DNA from: Beaufortia kweichowensis
Lineage: Eukaryota; Chordata; Actinopteri; Cypriniformes; Gastromyzontidae
NCBI GenBank assembly: GCA_019155185.1
Contig: CM032797.1
Span: 17,570,659-17,634,658, forward strand
Direction of reading: 5' to 3'
DNA: 64,000 nt
Below the pieces are notes generated by a model. That model did no database searches. It was not told where the DNA came from and was given only the letters and a program-made list of their open reading frames with translations. This document shows positions 43,160 to 55,000 of this stretch, one piece after another. The translations under genes were made by a program, and so were the position numbers. The first letter of the stretch is position 1. Each line of letters begins with the position of its first letter.

Positions 43160-43440
43160 AGGTCCACTTGAATCAGTCATCGGAGCCTTTTAAAGAACTG
43201 CCGCTTCACTGGTGGTTTAATAAAAGGGGGCTGAAGCTTGGAACAAACATTTCCAAGAAAACAACCAGCAGAACTGGTTTTTATCAGCATCACATTTGTA
43301 AAAGACTCGAGCGTTCTGCATTGTCATACTAGTGCTGTATGTAAAATGTTCAGATGAGGACCTGTGCTAACAGAGAGATGGTCGCGAATGCCTCTTTTTG
43401 ACTAAAATGTTTTGAATAAAGATATTAACAGATTACGTTA
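43160..43440 (+). terminator. cop1: cop1 3' UTR and poly(A) signal
   Basis: AATAAA at 43415-43420 lies about 255 bases after the stop codon. A second AATAAA at 44219-44224, preceded by T-rich sequence, may serve a longer 3' UTR. Which is used cannot be told from sequence. Confidence 0.7.
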
Positions 43441-46400
43441 TTGGTTATGAACTGAACGTCTTTAAGTGTGGAGGGAAATAAGCATTCTCAAGGGATACTT
43501 CTTTTAAACCTTTACTAGCCGGAACAAGAGCTATTTAAGGCCAAAGCACAAGACCATGACACAATGAAATACTTTTTGTTGTCTTTAAATAATTCTTTTG
43601 AGCCTGTTGTATTCATATGCGTTTTCATACACTGTGTCTGTATATCCATAAGGTTTGTGTAAGCTTTGGCATACTCCGACGGTCTCCCCTACAAGGAATT
43701 ACTGAACCTTCTTTAGCTTTTCTCGTTGGTTATGTGGTCATCCTTATGTGTACTCATAATTTGGTATTCACATTTTGAATTGATTTAACGTCATTGTGTG
43801 TTTCACAAAGTCATACGTTCAAACAGCCTTCGCATGAGATTCACCTTCTGAAGTTGTTGAATTCACATCAAGATCTGGTGGGGTTTTTGTTTTTCATCTT
43901 TACCGGCGAAGGGTAATTATTTTGTACGGCTGTTTCACACGGTCACACAGTTTTAAACGTGGACTAAATGATATCTTGTCAAATCTTAATGACACTATGT
44001 ATACATCATTGGGAAAATGTAACATCAGAACCGTAACATTGCTGCTCTCTCATCTTCGAGTTCTTGTACAAGTGTTATTTATTTTGCATAATTTATAGAA
44101 ATTGTGTGAACATTGGACCCATAATAGCCTTTAGGTTTCAAGCTTTATTCATAAGTCCTCTGTTGCCTCCCAGTAATTCTGTTTATTATTTACTCATTTT
44201 AACACATTCATTTGAATGAATAAATGATTCTTTTTTTCATTGGTTATGTACTGTTTCACTCTTTATGACTGGAAAAGATGGATGTCTAGCTTAGTTTTCA
44301 TCTCTTACTTCGTAATGTATATTTATTTATTCATTTCTGGCCTAATTTTAAATGTTTGGTGTGTTTGATATCAGATAACATAAGGCAAGTCTTGCACTTC
44401 CTGTTTCTCTCAGCTCTTTGTCCAGACTCAAGTTATTTCACAGCTTTATTTTCACTCCCTGCACATTGACCTAAACCCCCAGTGCTCTGTTTTTAGTAAC
44501 TCATCAGACCTACTCAATATCTACTTACGCTAGCATCCTGGTTGTGTATACTTTCTTGTATACAAGAAAGAAATTACTACCTATGCTTGCTAGAAACCAG
44601 TGATGAAACACAACTTCCAAACAAATGAAGCTCAACACACAATAACTGCATCCCTAATGTCATGCATGATGGTAACGTCGCTAAGAAACATGGTTTGTTG
44701 CCGTCAAGGACAACATCCTAAAGAAATATGAATATCTTGCAGAAGAGCATGCAGAGATTTCGTTTTCCAGCAGGTTGATGACCCGAAGCATATGGAAGGA
44801 AAAAAACTGGAAGTCTGTAATGGCTTAGAGCCCAGACCTGAGTCTATCTGAAAATAGGTATTACCTGAAAACTATTATCAGCGTTCTCCATCTAATTTGG
44901 TGGTTGAAGCAAATTTGTTCAGATGGATGTGCAGACGTTCCACAGCCTATATGTAATAAACTCCCATCCAGCATACCCAAGAAAATGTATAGCTGTAATT
45001 GTTGCTAATTGTCTATTTTTATATTGACTGATTTACTATCCACAAGGATAGTAAAATATCTTGTCTACCTACAGGTGTGGGTTACAAGATAAAATTTACA
45101 GTTTGTGCAGTATACAAGTAATTATATCTATGGAAAGTTACCACAAAACATGTGTAAGGAGTCGACTTTACCATGCTTGGAGGATAAATTTGTACCAAAA
45201 ATTTAGCAAAACCTCCTTGTGGGGATGTCCTTATTTGTAAAAACAAAATGCTATAGAAATATAGTAATAATAGTAAATATAGTATAATTTATTAACAGTA
45301 AATGCCTTTATTAGGGTGTTGCATAGAGTTGGGTTACATTATTACTAGCTGTGTAAAAAAACATAGAAGTCTATGAGATGTAGACATTTAGATAGGTAAG
45401 TAAACATGTGTTAAATGAGATTTTGTAAAGATAAGAAACTATTTAATTATATAATATTATATTTGATCTAGTGGTATAAAAAACCCTGAATATCTAACCA
45501 GCCATTTAAATGTCAGATTTAATAAGATATCAGCAACTGTTTATGCAGTTTTTTCCAGTTACCTTTATTGTCTGTATAGCCCAACTGATAAAAAAAGCGT
45601 CAGCATCAAGGGTTGAATTCTATGCAAAAAGCTTAAATGCAAATATTATCAGTGTTGAGAAGTACATCATGGTTGCTTCACAGCCATTTAGTGAAGTATG
45701 CAGTACATAAAACTTCATACAGTCATAACTTTATAACGTAAATGCTTTCAAACTCCTCAGCGTAACATCTTGTCTTGTTTTCTTCCAAGTTAACAAGTTC
45801 TTTTCAGTGGACTCCCTCTATAAGGACTGCAAGACTCTTAAGGATGAGGTTTAGTAAGGGACTCTCCAGTGTCTCACAGTAAAACAACATCATTAACACA
45901 CAGCCCAGATGACAGAAAGAGAAGAGAAACACGAAAGAAGAGCTTCTGTTCTTTCCTCACGCACAGACATTTTGATCAGGTTTGTTATTTTGTAAGAATG
46001 CACAAGTGTTGTTCATTTACACCAGTGCAAATTGTGTTAACGTGTGCTGGAACGCTCATTATTGGATAACAGAGAATTAACAAGCACACCAAGGAAATAT
46101 GGAACTTGTGTTGTCAGCGTTTCTATCAGTCGATCAATGCGGACTGTGCATTCACCTGTATAGCTTGTTTCTTCCACACTATAGATTATTAATAAAGAAA
46201 ATACTTTCTTTTCTCTAGTATGCCATGGTGGTCAATACACTAGACGTCCAATAGTACCGAAGGATAATACTTGCTTGTATTTATGTAAGAGGTCTCTAAA
46301 GAAACTTTTTAACAGCGTCCTGTATGGATGCATCAATTCAGGAGTTCGGCCTCGCTGGCCAAAGCATGTGTCTATAGAAGACTTCTTCCTCTCTCAAGGC

Positions 46401-48770
46401 TCAAACCATTAAAGGTTAATGCTAGCCCTAGTCATGAATGCTAAACAATGGTGTAATTTAGGAGCGGTGTTCCATGAAGCTCCGTACAACAGTTCATAAA
46501 TTACAAACATAAAAACGCCCGTCAGTCTGAATGGAGGAAAGATTGAATCTCATTCCATTACCACGACACCACATTCTGTCTGAGAGCATCGTAATAAGAA
46601 TACAAAGAATCTGGACAGCAAAAAATACCGTCTTTCTATCTCTGACAAGCAGAATGGACACAAAACAATATAAAGTGTTATCAGAGTATAGTTTGAGTCA
46701 AATGCAATTCTGTTTTGTCTTAAGATGGTCCTCAGCTGTTTGAGATGTGAAAATGCAGTCAGTGAATTACCTCGACTCATACTGTAGTTTCATAGATGTA
46801 ATTCTTTTAAAGTGTCTCCAAAAGAACAAGATATCCTGAGAGAGTTTACTATTTTGAAATCAAGCTTAATTAGTTTCTTGTCCGTGAGCTTTTCTATAGC
46901 ATCATTATTGCTTGGCTGTGCAGTACTGCAGTTTAATAGCTGTCCTGGGCTCTCAGGTTCTCAATCCAATTTACATCCATTCAACCTATATTTACATTTA
47001 GTGTATTTATATATTGATATGTCGTATTTATATATGTACATATCTACAAAACATGGCTTAATATATGTGGACGTCCACATCCACTCACTAAACATTTGAC
47101 TACAAAATCATTGGCTGTAATTTCGCTCTTTTTGGCTTTGTGCAGGCCAGGTTTCACTCCACCCAAGAGTAAATGACTTCTTTATGGACTATGCTTGAAT
47201 CAGATTTAAACATTTGGCCAGTATGTTAATGCTTTACTGTATATCATCACAGCAAATAGATCTATGTAAAGACAACACAATAAATAAAACAACGTATGTA
47301 GTGTATCATAAAATGTTATTTTCATCTCTTGCTTGGTGCAGATTTTCTAGTTTCATTTCCAAAGCAAGTCTTTTGCATAGACCTTTTGAGAATTTCACAC
47401 CCAACACCACTCAATTCATAAGCTTGGGCACCATTCCCGATTTTTCTTAGGCAGCAGCTTGCACTTTAATTCTCTCCGGTCTGGTCGGGCTCTTATTCAG
47501 TGCCCAAAAAGAACTGAGGGGAGCAGGTAGCTCTCTCAAATCATTGCCCTCTCTAGACTTTTCTGCCCTGTTTGAGGATGCAAAAACTGGCACATCTCCT
47601 TCCTCCAGCCGTCTTATCTAAATTGGGTCAACAGAGAATCTGCTTTTTATTTTGAACTTCCAAATGCTGCAAGCCTATCAACTTAAACGAGTGAAAGAGC
47701 TTTCACTTCACAACATATCCAGTAAGACTGCACAGCCTCCTGTTATGGCACTTATGCATTTTGGGATTTGGAACTTATGCATTTCAGCATGGATAAATAG
47801 CTCTTGTTTTGCATTTTGGTATTAGCAACTACAACATTTGGTGGTCTTGCAACAAATGCCACTACAGACATGCAAACGATGTCAATATTTTAAATAAATT
47901 ATAGAGTTTTCATAGCATTAGATTTTTAATTATGTTTAATAACATAATTATGGTGCATTATATTCAGTTCTTAGAATGACATCATGCTGAATCATTTTAA
48001 TGCATTCACTGTCCATTCTCTTCTGGCTGTCATTGCTTTGACATCTCTGGCAAAGATAAGCGAGGAGAGATAGAAAAACAGCTGAGTAATGTTAAAATAT
48101 GACAGCAATCCACAGCACACTATCCTACACTATTTCCAGAAAAGCTTAACTTAGTGCTTGCTCCATTCAGTACTGTTTTGGTAATATCTCATGTGTCTTG
48201 TTTACATTTTTTATTTTATTGTATAGGACTTATATCAAATAATTTAGTTGTTTTTGTGTTCAGTGGTGATCCATTAGAGGGGGCAAAGAAGCATTTTCAA
48301 AAAACATATTAATCAAGTGCACAGAATTGCAGATGCATATGAAAAAATATATTTTATAGATATACTTACAGTACAATACAGTGCAATTAAGGTATACATT
48401 TTTAAGACAAGATTTAGCTTCTAGCATTATACACTTTCGGTATATTTACTAGCCCTTCAATCATCAATAAAGAATAAATATAATAAATAATAATAAATAT
48501 GATAATTATTAAGAATATAAATTATTCTAATTTATAATTGTACACTTTTATTTATTTATCACCACTACTGCAACAAAAAAAAGCAATTAAGTTTTATTGG
48601 GTGTGCAATCGATGATGAGAATGGATCATGGGAAATGTAGTTTAGTTTAGTCAAAAAGTATTTTCAAGCAGTCTATATCTAAATGTTTAGTACATAAAAG
48701 ACCCAACAATATATGTTATACTTTATCACTAATTTTCGAATTAAAATGATTGTGATTGTAACCAATTTGC
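43441..48770. other. Intergenic DNA downstream of cop1
   Basis: AT-rich. Apart from a possible long cop1 3' UTR to about 44240 and the fossil Tc1 piece at 44640-45000, I recognise no gene or repeat. The patch 48460-48560 is a TAA/ATAAAT low-complexity run. Confidence 0.5.
44640..45000 (+). pseudogene. Fossil Tc1/mariner transposase fragment
   Basis: Scraps of the C-terminal half of a Tc1 transposase in several frames: TTTTCCAGCAGGTTGATGAC reads FQQ-x-DDPKH (second catalytic Asp region), about 70 bases on AGCCCAGACCTGAGTCTATC reads SPDLS (in place of SPDLNPIENLW), and CCCAAGAAAATGTATAGCTG near 44980 fits the end of the family (P-K-x-x-A-V). Very decayed, no terminal repeats found. Older than, and not a copy of, the element at 31999-33581. 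Confidence 0.5.
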
Positions 48771-49089
48771 TCCGATCCGGTCAGCTGCGTAATTTACGTA
48801 AATTCGTAGAGCAGAATAGCATTAGCAGCGTAAGGTAAGTAGTCCAGCAAAACGCGTCTGAAAACAGAGAGAGAAAGTTTGCCACCTGTCGATTTTAAAC
48901 TCGATCGTAATCTTTTGACTCAATTTATGTAATTTCGTGTATTATCAAGCGTATCTGTTAAACTATATAAACAAACAGTAAATCGTTTTAGTTAAAAGAG
49001 ATATTTAAGTTAATGGCTGTAGGACGACAGTGTCATGCATTCGCGTTCATGAAGCAGCGGAGGCTGAAGCTCATCTACTCATTCATTAG
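48770..49089 (+). promoter_or_regulatory. Candidate promoter and first exon (possibly tnr 5' end)
   Basis: CpG density rises locally in AT-rich DNA. A TATATAAA box (48965-48972) is followed about 45 bases later by an ATG (49013) that opens 25 codons (MAVGRQCHAFAFMKQRRLKL...) up to a strong donor GTGAGT at 49090. A second strong donor, GTAAGT, follows GCGTAAG at 48834. The palindrome AATTTACGTAAATT (48791-48804) includes TTACGTAA, the PAR-bZIP (D-box) consensus. In human the neighbour on this side of COP1 is TNR, in the orientation that would be plus here, and its 5' exons are non-coding. The peptide is not recognised, so an untranslated exon is more likely than a coding one. Confidence 0.35.
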
Positions 49090-52000
49090 GTGAGTAAATG
49101 TTGATCTACATTCATTTATAATTGTTTATGTTGGATATACTGTGTAGATTTGCGTTAGCCAGAGTGATTTGTTACATGTCATTTTTGCTTATATTATTAT
49201 TCATATGCCTATAATATTATTAAACTTTATTCATGTTGTACAGTTGTGTTTGAGAATTTGAGAAGCCTTACAAAGTTTCGTACAGTTGTTAAAGTTTTTA
49301 AAGACTCATTCAATATTCCTTATATGCTTAGGTTTGTTTTTGCCGTAATAGTTTTGTCTGATGACCCTAAAAGTTTAGTGTTTTGTCTAATTTCTATCAT
49401 TTTGTATTTGTTTTGATGGTTTAATCAAACCTGGGGGATATTACAAGCAAAGAAAGTAAAAATGGTCACTATGGTATATGCTATGTTATATGGTTCATAA
49501 TAAAAATATCAATTTTAAATTGTAAACTATTTTAAAGTGATAGCATGTATGATATTATAAATATGGATAGATATGTTAAATCTACTATATTTTTGATCAT
49601 TTTATTTATAGACATTTGCTTTAGAACAGGGTTACTCTGCATTTTTATTCATTATTACATTACTATTCATTATTTCATTGCATTAATCATGTTTCCCAAT
49701 TAATAAGTCATATTTAGTAATAGACAAGTACAGAACATTTATTTCGTAAAGCCAATTCCTGTGCTTGGTGCTTAGGTTCATTTTGTCAATGTCACCTGAA
49801 ATTGGGAGCTTTGTATGCTTTTGGGGTTCTAGTGGTATTTCTGGTTAAATGCAAAAAGATTTTAGAAGTCTATGCGATTTAATTTTTAAAAAGTTAAGAC
49901 CAGGTGTTGTCAAAGTCCTCACTTCCACTTGAACCAGAATAAATGATGCAATATTCATATTTCATGTAATTCAGTGTAAAAGGGTGTTGCCGACCAGTAG
50001 CTATAAAAGGACCTTGGAGTCTTTAGTCTATAGTATTCAGAAAACTATCTGTTACCTAGAAAAATGTATGAGGGGAGAATGTTATGACCTTTATGAATTT
50101 TCATTAGAAATGTGTCTTTAGCATACATCCACTTTTAATACATTTGTTATTAAAAAAAGTTGCAGTTCACAAAAAAAAGAAATTCAGAGATTCTTATATT
50201 CCAGTAGAGAACCTTGGATATTTCTTGAAAACTGTATAGTTCTGATTCCTCTGTTTTCCTCGCACCTGCTTCATGGGTAAGATGACCTTTAACCATCTAC
50301 ATCGATGTACATTAAAATTACAGGAGTGTTTGGAGACATCTCCCTGATATCGTGAGACAGGGTCATGCTTCTTTACAGACTTTAATGAGAGGGCTGGTGC
50401 TCAGATACTTGCCATTTAGTCCCTGTTCTCACTTGCTCCTGGATGTTGTTATACAGCTGCGGTGAAACGCCTAGTTCTGTCCAATCACTGACAACATGTG
50501 GCAAACAGTGGAGGTTTGAGCATACAGATCAGCAGGAGCTGCCCTGTCTCTCAGACTGCCGCCCCTGAGCCCGCTGGGTAGGAACAGTAATTGGATTTGA
50601 TGAGAGGGAGGAGGGAAAAAGAACAGCTGAGATTCTCTTAGTCATACCGCACGCTGCCAGCGGGTTCACAGAGGTTGGCTTTATTGGATTGACAATTTGA
50701 GATTGCTTGTGTCTTCTAGAATTAAATGAATTAGGAATATTGCCGTTACGTAAATGACATAAACATTATTTTTGCTATTTATTCTTGTCTTTGTAACAAT
50801 AAACACTGATTGGTGTCGATTGGTTCATACTATTGAATGCACCATGAATAAATAATAGTTCTTTCCCAGCAATCTGGTATCTGTAATTGGTGCCTGAGCA
50901 ACACCTAACGTAAACATTTACTTGTACTGCCATGCATGGGTTTATTAATGTGTTTTTCACATAGTTCCTAGTTAAACACTCGCTCAAAATTGTTCATTAA
51001 AGCAAAAAGATAAAATCACTGTAATGAACTGGACATACCTATTTTTTTATTAAATGGGAGCTGCAGCAATATAGTATTTCTAATAAGTATTTCATTATTA
51101 ATATTTATATTTATTTAATATTTGTAATATAAATAGTTATTGGCATGAACTGTTTATCTACCAAGCATTAGTTCATCATACATTACTAACTAGGATTTTG
51201 GCGAAGTAGAAACTTATTGCATGCAGGTGTGTATTTATAGGGCATTTCCATGGAAATGTCAACCCTACCATGAAAAAAGGTTTTATCAAGGTGTTAACCA
51301 TACTGATAGCTCAGATGTCAATATTTAGTTAATATCTGGTGGTTTAAATACCTTTAATACTTTAATTGTCATGTCCACAACAGTCCATTTCCTCATAAAT
51401 GTGGAATTTTTATGAGAATTTATTTTAACATAATAATTTTATGTTGTTATAATGTTCTGCAGTTGTTGGGTATTATTTGTCCCGTTTAGTCTATTTTAAA
51501 ATGCAGAAATCCTACAAAGCATGTTCACTGAAAAACGTGAGTAATTTTGTCACATCCATAATATACGTATATTTCGCTCATCCTAAATAGATAATACGTG
51601 TATAGACTGAAATTTTTCTGATGTCTGGAATCTTGAAAATAAAAATATATACAGATGTTTCAATATATTGGTAGTAAATACATTCTCGGAGAATTTATAT
51701 TTCAAGTTTTGACTGAAAATGTCACAAACATAATGCTGGAATTTTACATTCATTTTACATTCCTCAAACTGTATAAAAATCGAAACCACTTTTTAACATT
51801 TTTCAAAAAGAAATAAAGTGTTGGCCACAGGTGATCAGTGTTGCCAGACCTGTTTGTCTCAAGGGGTTCAATAAAAAGTTTAAGGGAGAGCCAAAGACTT
51901 ACAAAATCTCCTTAAGAATGTGCTTTCAGAAGACTGAACACATTTCTGGATACCTGCTACGTGATGGGCTTGTGGCATCTCTTACTTTAGATCCATATAA

Positions 52001-55000
52001 ATCCCTTGATATAAGGTGTCAATGGCTCTCAACTCTGCCCATCAAAATGACAAGAATACAACTGATTGATTCTGTCGTGAACAAGAGGGTTACAGGTGCC
52101 AAGACTTGCATCTGTCTGAGACTGTTGCGTAAAAGTAAGCCCCCAAAAACAAATTGTTCAACAGACACAATACAGAAACAGACAGCTGAATGAAATGCCA
52201 GTCACAACAAAATGAAAGATGAATGCCCCTTGAGAAAGATCACAGAGCTAGGTGAATAAAAAATATATATTTTCTGTTTCGCAAAAACCCAAGGTCTACA
52301 GGCACTCATTCCTGAAGTGTAGTGAATTGGTAAAATAATAACCACACAAGTCACAATGAGCAATTTTTCCACACTGTGTTCTAAAACATGAGCACAAATA
52401 ATCCATGATGTAAGGGTAATTTTAGAGACCTTTCTGCCAATTTGGCAGCACAAATGTCACAAAGGCAGTTATGTAAGCTTTGTGCAAAGAAGCGTTGTCA
52501 GCGGTGTCATTATTTGAGCTTTTGAAGCCATTAAAACTAAAATAAATGTAATTTTGTACATATCAATACCACCCTCCACTATTGGTGAGACAACAGCTGT
52601 GTAAAGGAAAATTTGTATTTTTCAATTCTGCAATATGAATCTGCACATCAGTGTGCTCATTTGTGACTAATATATGACTAATATTTTTTAACTGCAAGCT
52701 TACTACAATTTTCAATCCCTTTGGAGCAATGTGGAGTTAATATCCTTGTAACAGTGAATTGTTTGCCAAAAAACAAAATTAGTGAATAAATTAAAGTAAC
52801 CACTAAACAAACAGTCAGGGGTTGGGTGGAGAACTGCTTAATGAGGGGTGAATTTGAAGGTGAACTCGGGGATGTTTTTTGTTGTGCTGGCTAATATACA
52901 GCACTCATCCAGTATGTATACTGACATCAAATGACACTATTTAGCAAATGGTAGCAATAGCTTTTGTTTTAAATGTACTTTTTGTAGCTGTAATTAATCT
53001 ATTCTGTGAGTGAGTGGCTAATAACGGGTTCCTGGTGGCCCCCATGAGGGAAAATTGTAGGCTTTGTTTTAGTAGACTGATGATGTAACTGGAGTTTGTC
53101 ACATTTGAGTGCAATTTTTTTCTTCATTTATTTCATTAACGCTTAAATGCTTTACAGAATCAAAATCATATACAGAATAATTTTGCTTTAAAATAGTAAG
53201 ATACTAACCGATATTAGTCAAAGCTAATACCTGGTTATTTTTGCAGGAAATCTTGTGTTGTATAATTTACTCTATTATATAAGTGGATTACTTAAAAAAA
53301 CTGTTCCTATTAAACCACTGTTAGTTTCTATATGTGTACTTTCAGTTTTCATAGCCTTTGCAAAAAATTATCCTAAAGGGTCTTTATAAAATCTGATGAA
53401 AGTATAAAAAAGAATCAGCAGAACCGAGCTCAGATTCAAGAGGAGCTCATTGTTTTTCATGATTATACTCATTTGTCAGGAGCTCTCTGCTTCAAAGAGT
53501 AATGAAGCCATTACTGTCTGACCTTGACGGCCTCAGTCAAGGACGGCACATTGACGGGTACTCTACCATGCCTACGGGCAGGCCTACTTTCACTACTCTG
53601 CTGTATACACACTTAATTAGATTTTCAGTTGTCAAAGCACATATCACTAAAGCACCATCCTAACCCTCTGCCCCCATTAAAGTAGAACAACCACCGGCCT
53701 TACAGTGCCCGGCCTTTCAATTTAAAGAGGTATACGAGGTAAAAGTAGAGGTTGCTGCCGACATGCACCTTTACGTTGTTGGTGCTGGATTGATCTTGTG
53801 TTTTTGGGTAGCATTTGAAAACTAAATGCTAAAAATTTTCTATAATGTAGTACAGCAATTGTTTCAGTATCATCAGGAACATCTTAAGATTTCAAAGTGG
53901 ATAAAAAGAGAAAGGGAGAAAGCAAATCTTCGGTACAAATCAAAGTCAAGGGCCCGCACGCTCGCTGGCCAGGTGTGTTGGGAATCGGCAAGCCTTTCAT
54001 TTGCTGATGAACCTAGTGGCACTAGATCCATCAAACCAGCAGAGACAAAAAAACACTGTCTCATCCACTTTGATCACTGGGGGCTAGATGATAGATGACT
54101 GTGAGTGTGGTGAGAGTGGTGCGACCAAAGTAATATAAAGGGAAAAAAGCCCTAAGCCTCATTCTACTCGGCACAAGAGCTTTTCTGTGCACTTTGGTAA
54201 CATCTCTGCAGTTTGCTAAATTGTGCACTTTTGTTTTTGTCTTTGTTAAATTTTACTCTCATACTGTATATTTGCATAACATTGAGCCGTTTTTAGATAT
54301 TTAAAAAATGGCTTTTAATGAAGTGATTTTAGATAGATCTGCACTTGTCAGCTTCTCTGTACAGTATAAACGATGACCTTACTTATGGTGCACAGCAATC
54401 ATGGCACGGAACTCTCCCAGCAGGACGCGTTGATGGTGGCAATGTTCTTTCAAGGGCAAAAACCCAACACAGAATGAGAGAAGCACTGACACCATCACAG
54501 TGTCCCACTGGCCACATTAATTATCATCCATGTGATTCAAATGAGACGAGATTGTCATTGTGCCCGTTGTCTATCCACCCTTTTTCACTGTCCCTTTCTC
54601 TCTTATCACTTTGGGCCTTTATCCATAACAGACTTTGACAGAGCGCAGACTTTTTTTTAGCGATTGTTCAATGTACAATGAACTAAAACGCTTTTACTTC
54701 TTAAACCAGTTCATTAGAAAATTATACATTGAATCCATTATTTTTTTATGCTGAGTTGTTCTTGGAAGCAAAGGCATGATTGGAGAAGGGCGTGTTATAA
54801 ACCATACAAGCCTGGATATTATGAATATTAATTAGGTGATGTAATGCAATAATGTAATGCAAAGCAAGGTGCTACGCCCTTGATTCTGATGTCCTAATTT
54901 AATCAATTTTATAGGTGACATGTGAACAATACCAAGCATAAAATAGTCCAATAGTCTTTTCCCATATTCGTTTATCAGAAGCAGTGAAAGCTAACCCGAT

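Noticed and set aside
51831..52193. 120-codon open frame on plus strand as a possible novel gene
   Set aside because: No recognisable domain, no CpG or TATA context, composition like the surrounding AT-rich DNA, no splice partners.
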